Shown: positions 1-4,603 of the stretch, one piece after another | Numbering within the stretch: position 1 is the stretch's first letter | How the letters are laid out: every line of letters starts with the position of its first letter | NCBI GenBank assembly: GCA_027081695.1 | Contig: JALWJI010000190.1 | Span: 2,884-10,145, forward strand | Direction of reading: 5' to 3' | DNA from: Acidilobaceae archaeon | Lineage (GTDB): Archaea > Thermoproteota > Thermoprotei_A > Sulfolobales > Acidilobaceae | Length of the DNA stretch: 7,262 nucleotides | The notes under the pieces: generated by a model | Database searches by the model: none | What the model was told of the DNA's origin: nothing | Seen by the model: only the letters and a program-made list of their open reading frames with translations | Translations under genes and position numbers: made by a program

Positions 1-579
1 GAGTAGCATGGATACAGTTGCTACACCCAGTAGCTCGTCTCTCCTGGTTCCAATATATAGGATTACTACTGCGATTAGGGCTCCTACCAGTAGCCAGGCG
101 CCAAGAGGTATCGTGAACGTTACAGTCTTCCCCCATATGCTGAGCTCCGTAGATCCACCGTATAGTCCAGCATAGAGGAAGGCGCCTGCGAGTGCTATTC
201 CTCCTCCCACTAATATGGCGGAGATATAGATCATGCTTCTACGCTTCCCGCCCGGTAACCTTGAGAGCCTTAGAAATATCCATCCCGCCAAGTATCCCTC
301 TATAGCTTTGATAACTAGTGTACCTGGAGCATAATGCGAATACCCAAGTATTATATCGGCGAGAGCACTACCTATACCCCCGGCTATCAGCCCCACATAT
401 GGGCCTCCTAGTATCGCCGCAGTGTACACCATGGATTCCCCGAGGTTGAAATAGCCCTCGGTTATAGGAGTATAGACGCTTATCATAGTAGCCGCTAAAA
501 CCAGGGCGGCGAACACTGCTGATCTAACAACAATAGCGGACCACACTACGTCTTCCTTATAACTAGTGTTACGGGACAC
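1..579 (-). CDS. ECF transporter S component (vitamin/precursor-binding membrane subunit), 3' end beyond window
   Basis: The minus strand is open from a GTG at 579 to the left edge, giving 193 residues with the C-terminus missing. In ECF transporters the S component is the membrane subunit that binds a vitamin or precursor and works with an EcfT-EcfA energy module. The family signature is visible: FNLGE near residues 44-48, a glycine-rich GGIGSALADIILGY at 67-80, and PGTLVIKAIEGYLAGW at 85-100. This pattern is typical of the COG4720-like group, often linked to thiamine precursors. Hydrophobic segments lie at about 16-36, 53-75, 85-103, 118-140 and 155-177. The GTG start is chosen because GGTGT lies just upstream, and an in-frame TAG at 630-628 limits extension. 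The substrate cannot be read from sequence. No EcfT or EcfA gene is in the window, so the module must be shared or lie to the left. The family call is firm, the substrate is open. Confidence 0.85.
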   Translation of the reverse strand, partial: MSRNTSYKEDVVWSAIVVRSAVFAALVLAATMISVYTPITEGYFNLGESMVYTAAILGGPYVGLIAGGIGSALADIILGYSHYAPGTLVIKAIEGYLAGWIFLRLSRLPGGKRRSMIYISAILVGGGIALAGAFLYAGLYGGSTELSIWGKTVTFTIPLGAWLLVGALIAVVILYIGTRRDELLGVATVSMLL

Positions 580-604
580 ATTGGTACACCCATTCGTTTG
601 ATTC

Positions 605-638
605 CAATGAGATAGAAACAATTGTTTCTATTTTAAAA
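605..638 (-). promoter_or_regulatory. Promoter and probable operator of the ECF S-component gene
   Basis: On the minus strand a TTTTAAAA box (638-631) precedes the GTG start by about 50 nt, which puts the expected transcription start near 608. A perfect 20-bp palindrome with half ATAGAAACAA occupies 631-612, abutting the TATA box and filling the space to the start site. A repressor bound there would block assembly of TBP, TFB and RNA polymerase, the usual archaeal repression geometry. A further copy of AGAAACAAT lies at 674-682. Vitamin uptake genes are commonly repressed when the vitamin is plentiful, so an operator is expected. The regulator is unknown. The palindrome is seen directly, its function is inferred. 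Confidence 0.6.
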
Positions 639-705
639 CCATGAACGCTCAAATAATATTTATAACAATCAGCAGAAACAATCCCCTAATGTAAAGCGGA
701 CTCCA

Positions 706-1179
706 TCATTTGTTAAACAAATATGATATGAGAGAACTAGTCTTCACTATTATGTCTGCTTTCTCGAATCCCATGCAACTATATACTTTCTTATCCTTTA
801 CTTCAAGAGTTATTGAACTGTTGTATTCTCTAAGTCCTATTATCGAGAGTTTATCGCTATATGTGATATGTCCCGTGTAGACCATGTAGTCTCCTTCATA
901 ATAGAAGACTCCTTCTATTTCTTCGGAGTTATATGGGTGTCCTGCTCCGAAGCTTTTTGTCTTGGCCATGTATTCTATTAGTCTGCCGTTTTCGACTTTG
1001 TAGTATTCTATTATAGGTGTGTTCTCTACACTATGGGTCCAATTATATATTATTATCGAGTAGTCTGGCGCTATCGTCTCATAGGTTGAGTTATCACATG
1101 TGATAGAAACAGTTTGGATTGGAAGTAGGAGTAATGATAGAAGGTATATTGCGGTGATTATGAGAAAAAACTTGTTCAA
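706..1179 (-). CDS. DUF1850 protein, partner of TAXI-type TRAP transporter
   Basis: This is a 157-residue exported or membrane-anchored protein. Residues 4-24 form a hydrophobic signal/anchor. The DUF1850 signature follows: Y-N-W-THSVENTP at 45-55 (family pattern THSVE-x-TP), E-Y-Y at 58-60, and KSFGAGHPY at 75-83. Cys28 and Cys135 could pair outside the cell. DUF1850 proteins have no settled biochemical role but are recurrently encoded between a TAXI substrate-binding protein and a fused TRAP permease. Here the gene lies 50 nt downstream of the TAXI gene on the same strand, so the two are probably cotranscribed. The start is a TTG at 1179, with GGGAG about 10 nt upstream; no ATG or GTG is available in frame nearby. 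The coding sequence is more A/T-rich than the TAXI gene, consistent with lower expression. The permease expected next is absent; the ECF S-component gene follows instead. Confidence 0.88.
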   Translation of the reverse strand: MNKFFLIITAIYLLSLLLLPIQTVSITCDNSTYETIAPDYSIIIYNWTHSVENTPIIEYYKVENGRLIEYMAKTKSFGAGHPYNSEEIEGVFYYEGDYMVYTGHITYSDKLSIIGLREYNSSITLEVKDKKVYSCMGFEKADIIVKTSSLISYLFNK

Positions 1180-1229
1180 TTCTATTACACTCCCGTCGGG
1201 GAGCCTCCATAATAGAGGTAGGAGTTTGG

Positions 1230-2267
1230 TTAGCCCGTTGGCTGGAACTCTGCTGGTACCTGGAGTCCCTGCTCCTGGTAGTACTGGTAGGCTCCCTCGT
1301 GGAGCGGTATGCTTAGTCCTTCTAGTGCATGGTCTAGGCTGATGTACTGGACGCTCTGCTTCTGGACCTTGTTCTTGAGCTCGTCGGCGTGCTCGAAGAG
1401 TATCTTAGTCATTGTATAAACTACGTCTTTTGGTACATCCTTGTGGACTAGTAGCATGCTCATTACTGCTACTGTCTGCACGTCATTGTCTAGGCCTGTA
1501 TAGGTTCCAGCTGGTATTGTTACCTGGGTGTAGAATGGATAGTTCTGCTTTAGTGTCTGGTAGACCTCGTCTGGGACTGGTATTATGTAGATTGGCTTCT
1601 CTGCTGCTAGATTCTCGACCGCGCTCGTGGGTATTCCTGCTGTATAGAAGGCTGCGTCGACTGCGCCTAGCTTGAGGTCTTCTACTACCTCCTTGAAGCT
1701 TCTATATACTGGCTGTATCTGGTCCCATAGGCCTGCTGCCTCTAGTATCTGTCTAGCGTTCCAGTAGGTACCGCTTCCCTCCTGGCCTACTGCTACCTTC
1801 TTGCCCGCTAGGTCTTGTAGGCTCTGGATTCCGCTGTCTGCGAGTGTTACTATCTGTATTGTCTCTGGATAGAGTACTGCTACTGCTCTAATACAGTCCT
1901 GTGGGTTGCCTGCGAACTTCTGGATCTTGTCGCTTCCATGATAGGCATAGTATGCTATGTCGTTCTGTGCTAGTCCTGCTTCCGCTGTTCCCCTACAGAT
2001 TTCTTCGATGTTGCTTACGCTAGCTTTGCCTGTCACAGCTGTTGCCTGGATTAGGCCGTTGCTGTACTCGTTGAGTAGCTGTGCATAGGCTGTTCCTACC
2101 GGATAATAGGTTCCTCCCGTGCTACCGGTGAGGATCGTAATCTTATAGGCCTCCTGCTGTGTCTCTTCGCCTCCACCTCCCGTGAAAACGAAGGCTGCTG
2201 CAACTATGACTACTATTACAGCTATTGCGAGGCCTATCATTGCCTGCTGAGATAATCCTTTCCTCAT
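1230..2267 (-). CDS. TAXI-family TRAP transporter substrate-binding protein
   Basis: This 345-residue protein is the extracytoplasmic receptor of a TAXI-type tripartite (TRAP) transporter; members characterised or predicted bind small organic acids or amino acids such as glutamate. Motifs in order are TGSTGGTYYPVG at 47-58, GQEGSGTYWNARQIL at 161-175, DAAFYTAGIPTSAV at 204-217, and IPLHEGAYQYY near 320-330. Cys91 and Cys125 may form a disulfide. The N-terminus reads RKGLSQQ followed by an uninterrupted hydrophobic stretch of about 22 residues and then a Gly/Glu-rich linker. This matches class III (prepilin-peptidase) signals of crenarchaeal binding proteins, with cleavage expected after the Gly of KG-LS. 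There is no lipobox cysteine. I start at the second ATG (2267) because AGGTGG (2280-2275) sits 7 nt from it but only 1 nt from the first ATG (2273). Frequent C/G-ending codons suggest high expression. DUF1850 follows 50 nt downstream. The ligand is unknown. Confidence 0.93.
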   Translation of the reverse strand: MRKGLSQQAMIGLAIAVIVVIVAAAFVFTGGGGEETQQEAYKITILTGSTGGTYYPVGTAYAQLLNEYSNGLIQATAVTGKASVSNIEEICRGTAEAGLAQNDIAYYAYHGSDKIQKFAGNPQDCIRAVAVLYPETIQIVTLADSGIQSLQDLAGKKVAVGQEGSGTYWNARQILEAAGLWDQIQPVYRSFKEVVEDLKLGAVDAAFYTAGIPTSAVENLAAEKPIYIIPVPDEVYQTLKQNYPFYTQVTIPAGTYTGLDNDVQTVAVMSMLLVHKDVPKDVVYTMTKILFEHADELKNKVQKQSVQYISLDHALEGLSIPLHEGAYQYYQEQGLQVPAEFQPTG

Positions 2268-2333
2268 ACTCATTCCACCTTTGAAAGCTCCTAGGCTTGA
2301 TCCTATTTCTACATAGAATAAATATGAGAATAG

Positions 2334-2341
2334 TATATAAA
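2334..2341 (-). promoter_or_regulatory. TATA box of the TAXI-DUF1850 unit
   Basis: The minus strand reads GGTGGCTTTATATACTATT. The TTTATATA core lies 61 nt or more upstream of the start codon, predicting transcription from about 2312 and a 5' leader of roughly 40-45 nt that contains the AGGTGG ribosome binding site. It is the clearest consensus-like archaeal TATA element in the window and suits a highly expressed receptor gene. Position and spacing are seen, activity is inferred. Confidence 0.6.
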
Positions 2342-2451
2342 GCCACCCTATCCCTCAAGGTAATACCAAAAACATAAACCGAGATAAATACACTGTAAAT
2401 CCAGTTATAATGCAATCCTACCATAAGGCCACATGAAACAACAACCAACAA

Positions 2452-2886
2452 CTATAGGAGATCCATACAGTTCTCCACTACAAAGCGAACGATCTCCGGA
2501 CACTCAGGATACCTCTCCCTTAGAGATACTAATCCTCCGCGATAAGCCGTATCAAGAACATAGTGGAGCTTTACAAGATCCGACGATTCCGAGCCATAGA
2601 ACCAGTTTACAATCCTATAAAGTAGCCGTCTCCCCCAGGGACTCCTCCAATCATGTGTCATTACCCCCTTAACTTTCAGACCAGACATTAACGCATGAGC
2701 CGTCTGACACTCCCAGCTACTGTTATCGGAACAGTTCTCTCTTACAAAATATCGTAGTATCCCTTTGGCTTTTTCAGGATGATCGATTAGCGTCTCTATT
2801 TGCGAGACTAAATCTATTAGATGCGTCCTTCCAGTCATCTTTAGGTACTTGTATGAACAGTATACGTGAACATCCCGGTCCGGCAC
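2452..2886 (-). CDS. Hypothetical small soluble protein with five cysteines
   Basis: I do not recognise this 144-residue protein. A textbook AGGAGG (2899-2894) lies 7 nt upstream of the GTG start at 2886, which is the best argument that it is a real gene. There is no signal peptide or membrane segment. The composition is mixed alpha-helical with many charged residues; cysteines are at 10, 52, 60, 129 and 140. C-x7-C at 52-60 and C-x10-C at 129-140 could bind metal or form disulfides, but no known zinc-finger or Fe-S spacing is evident. A Trp- and Arg-rich stretch (HDWRSPWGRRLLY) lies at 78-90. The gene sits 63 nt downstream of the exported-protein gene on the same strand, so they may share a transcript. 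An AATTATATC box at about 2946-2938 could instead give it its own promoter. No function can be assigned. Confidence 0.62.
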   Translation of the reverse strand: MPDRDVHVYCSYKYLKMTGRTHLIDLVSQIETLIDHPEKAKGILRYFVRENCSDNSSWECQTAHALMSGLKVKGVMTHDWRSPWGRRLLYRIVNWFYGSESSDLVKLHYVLDTAYRGGLVSLRERYPECPEIVRFVVENCMDLL

Positions 2887-2949
2887 ATTACATCCTCCTG
2901 TGACAGGCCCGCACTTATTCTGGAAACCTGCTACAAGAGATATAATTCT

Positions 2950-3423
2950 TCACCTCACATCAAGGACTATGCTATATGATTTTCCATCTATGAATGCAAC
3001 TGTTATCATTACGGGCCCAGATATCTCTTCTATGTCAAGATAGCTGGATACACCCTTGAGATTAATCGTTATGGTGAAGGATCTCGGACCGAAGTCCTTT
3101 AGGTTGACGTATTTAGTTGCGTCGACAATCTTGGCACCTGATACGAGATAGATTTTGTCGACATCGAACAGGAACATGTACTCGTGGCCTGAGATGCCCT
3201 GTATCGATATATATACTGTGTCCTCTGGAGAGTATCCTTCCACCACGAGGAATAAGGCCTTGTGATCCTTGTCTAGAGCTGATTCTTTCAATACTGGCTT
3301 TGAAGAGACCTTTTCTAGCGTGTGACCTGATTCTTCTTGTGTATACGTATAGCTAACTCCGCTGTATAATGTTGCTATTGTTAGCAGCATTAGCAGTGTT
3401 AGTGTTATTGTTGTTTTTTCCAT
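2950..3423 (-). CDS. Hypothetical exported beta-rich protein
   Basis: I do not recognise this 157-residue protein. Residues 1-26 are a typical export signal: MEKT, then a leucine/threonine-rich hydrophobic core, then SGVSYT. The mature part begins with a polar linker (28-54) and continues with alternating hydrophobic/polar segments such as ALFLVVEGY (57-65), TVYISIQGI (69-77), MFLFDVDKIYLV (83-94), SFTITINLKG (115-124), VMITVAFIDG (138-147) and SYSIVLDV (149-156). This suggests a small beta-sandwich domain outside the cell. There are no cysteines. The ATG at 3423 is preceded by AGGGA at a 6-nt spacing, and by a promoter whose TATA box is embedded in a 27-bp perfect palindrome, suggesting tight regulation. 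The small cysteine-containing gene follows 63 nt downstream. A binding or cell-surface role is possible, but this is a guess from the fold pattern. Confidence 0.75.
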   Translation of the reverse strand: MEKTTITLTLLMLLTIATLYSGVSYTYTQEESGHTLEKVSSKPVLKESALDKDHKALFLVVEGYSPEDTVYISIQGISGHEYMFLFDVDKIYLVSGAKIVDATKYVNLKDFGPRSFTITINLKGVSSYLDIEEISGPVMITVAFIDGKSYSIVLDVR

Positions 3424-3437
3424 TTTGATTCCCTGTA

Positions 3438-3464
3438 TTTATAAAGTTTACTAAACTTTATAAA
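3438..3464 (-). promoter_or_regulatory. 27-bp perfect palindrome over the promoter of the exported-protein gene
   Basis: The arms TTTATAAAGTTTA and TAAACTTTATAAA (13 bp each) flank a single central base with no mismatch. Read on the minus strand, the outer half contains TTTATAAA at 3464-3457, well placed as a TATA box for a start site near 3436, about 12 nt before the ATG at 3423. The palindrome therefore spans from the TATA box to the predicted start site, as expected for a repressor operator. Because each arm holds a TATA-like sequence, it could also fire in both directions. An RNA from the outer TATA would begin inside or just after the palindrome, so an RNA hairpin is less likely than a DNA-binding site. 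Confidence 0.6.
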
Positions 3465-3526
3465 CCTTCGCCCTCTAAAATTCACTTCTATAAACTAGAA
3501 TCCGGGGAAACCACGACCAAAAACAA

Positions 3527-3544
3527 TATTTGTGCTCACAAATA
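3527..3544. repeat. 18-bp inverted repeat with a distant third half-site
   Basis: TATTTGTG and CACAAATA are perfect 8-bp arms separated by CT. The right arm CACAAATA recurs at 3577-3584 in the same orientation, 40 bp (about four helical turns) away. This spacing places both copies on one DNA face, compatible with cooperative binding of a dimeric regulator. It is far from both flanking starts (more than 100 bp upstream of 3423 and over 200 bp upstream of 3752), so an activator or distal operator is more likely than a simple blocking site. Chance occurrence in A/T-rich DNA cannot be excluded. Confidence 0.4.
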
Positions 3545-3710
3545 CTAGAATAAAATGAGTACCCAGTATTCATACACACAAATATACTTATTCACGCAAG
3601 GTGACATCCAACGAAACAAACCAGTATAACAAGAATATTCGCATCATACATCATAACACTATATATCATAGCGCTCCTAGTAGAGATAGACACCATATAG
3701 AGAGAAACCC

Positions 3711-3719
3711 AATTAAAAT
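3711..3719 (+). promoter_or_regulatory. Candidate promoter of the membrane-protein gene, near-leaderless
   Basis: GAAACCC followed by AATTAAAAT lies 33-41 nt before the ATG at 3752. With the usual 25-27 nt spacing, transcription would start near 3742, leaving a leader of about 10 nt. This fits the absence of any GGAG or GGTG motif before the start codon. Leaderless and near-leaderless mRNAs are common for first genes in crenarchaea. The element is only a fair match to a TATA box. Confidence 0.4.
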
Positions 3720-3751
3720 GAATCTTCTTACAATACCCGACTAGTCCTTGG

Positions 3752-4603
3752 ATGCCACAACTAGCCATACTCACATTCATACCCAGCATATTCTACCTCT
3801 CCTGCGTACTCCTGTTCATGTGGCTAGCGTTCAAGCCGAGTATGATCCAAGACAACACTATTCTAAAGATAACCGTGTATGCGTTAACTCCACTTTCAAC
3901 AGCATGGATCGCTTCAGACCTAGTCATTGGAAACCCTCATACCGACACTACTTTAGCACTCCTATACTTCTTCCTTGGATACCCCGGCCTCTACCTGATA
4001 TACGCATGGCTCGTATACAAGGTATTTGACCCACTACTCGGAGACATAGACCTCTCAAACACCAAGCAAGGATTATACAGGCTATCAAGCATCCTTGCAG
4101 TAACAGTAGGAGCCCTCCTAGTATTCGTTTCAATTGTTGGACTGATAGGAAGATACATGTCTCTCATCGCAATGCTCTATCCCGGCATAGGACTCCTCTT
4201 AGCCGGATACCATCCGGTCCTAAAGAGGAAGCCGTATAGATTCTTACTCACATATCCTCTACTTGGACAAGCCCTAGTTGTACACACTATTTTCAGTGTT
4301 CCCGTGGCTATTCCATTCTTGGAAGCCCTAAATAAGGGTTTGATCAGCGAGGGAGTCCTTGCATGGATGATGTTGATAAGAAGATTATTGTTCCCACTAC
4401 CTGGATTTGGTGGAGCAGAAGCTGGATTCGCGCTCAGCGTATTCTTCAGGTATTTGTCTGATCTATCACCTATTACGCTATTAGAAAAATTTCCAAGTAT
4501 CATGGTTCCGGTAGTCCCATTATGGTTGCTTGTTGAATGGATACTAATGTATAAGGCCATTAGTAGTCGGAGTAGTAGTGGCTTGGATGCAACGTTAGGA
4601 TAA
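3752..4603 (+). CDS. Hypothetical polytopic membrane protein
   Basis: I do not recognise this 283-residue protein. It has about seven or eight hydrophobic segments, at roughly 5-27, 40-60, 67-92, 111-133, 136-153, 162-190, 217-235 and 247-268. A glycine-rich LPGFGGAEAGFAL lies at 216-228, and a basic loop HPVLKRKPYR at 154-163. Proline and glycine within helices recall a transporter or membrane enzyme, but no family signature is evident. It is too short and too different to be the fused TRAP permease missing from the TAXI locus. The ATG at 3752 is the only start after the in-frame TGA at 3719, and there is no ribosome binding site, suggesting leaderless translation. Its 3' end overlaps the GAPOR gene by 9 bp in convergent orientation, so the two are not cotranscribed. 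Codon use is typical of its neighbours. Confidence 0.78.
   Translation: MPQLAILTFIPSIFYLSCVLLFMWLAFKPSMIQDNTILKITVYALTPLSTAWIASDLVIGNPHTDTTLALLYFFLGYPGLYLIYAWLVYKVFDPLLGDIDLSNTKQGLYRLSSILAVTVGALLVFVSIVGLIGRYMSLIAMLYPGIGLLLAGYHPVLKRKPYRFLLTYPLLGQALVVHTIFSVPVAIPFLEALNKGLISEGVLAWMMLIRRLLFPLPGFGGAEAGFALSVFFRYLSDLSPITLLEKFPSIMVPVVPLWLLVEWILMYKAISSRSSSGLDATLG

Larger units (their letters stand above)
3465..3751. other. Divergent intergenic region, no convincing gene
   Basis: Together with 3424-3464 this forms a 328-bp gap between the exported-protein gene (leftward) and the membrane-protein gene (rightward). It is A/T-rich. It holds an 18-bp inverted repeat at 3527-3544, a second CACAAATA half-site at 3577-3584, and ACTAGAAT twice (near 3495 and 3544). 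A short plus-strand stretch at about 3605-3691 reads as a hydrophobic peptide in good crenarchaeal codons but has no start codon. A 24-codon ORF from ATG 3555 precedes it in another frame. Minus-strand reading across 3592-3789 runs antisense into the next gene and is not convincing. No structured RNA was recognised. Confidence 0.55.

Noticed and set aside
1102..1114. GATAGAAACAGTT, resembling the operator half-site of the ECF promoter
   Set aside because: It is within the DUF1850 signal-peptide coding region, has no second arm and is about 470 bp from the promoter.
2143..2451. Minus-strand ORF of 102 codons across the TAXI promoter
   Set aside because: It covers the TATA box and the N-terminus of the TAXI gene in another frame, and its second half is a Ser/Arg/Cys-rich out-of-frame reading.
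3592..3789. Minus-strand ORF of 65 codons in the divergent gap
   Set aside because: It runs antisense into the start of the membrane-protein gene, has no ribosome binding site and a composition unlike a real protein (many Met, Ser and Cys with no clear domain).
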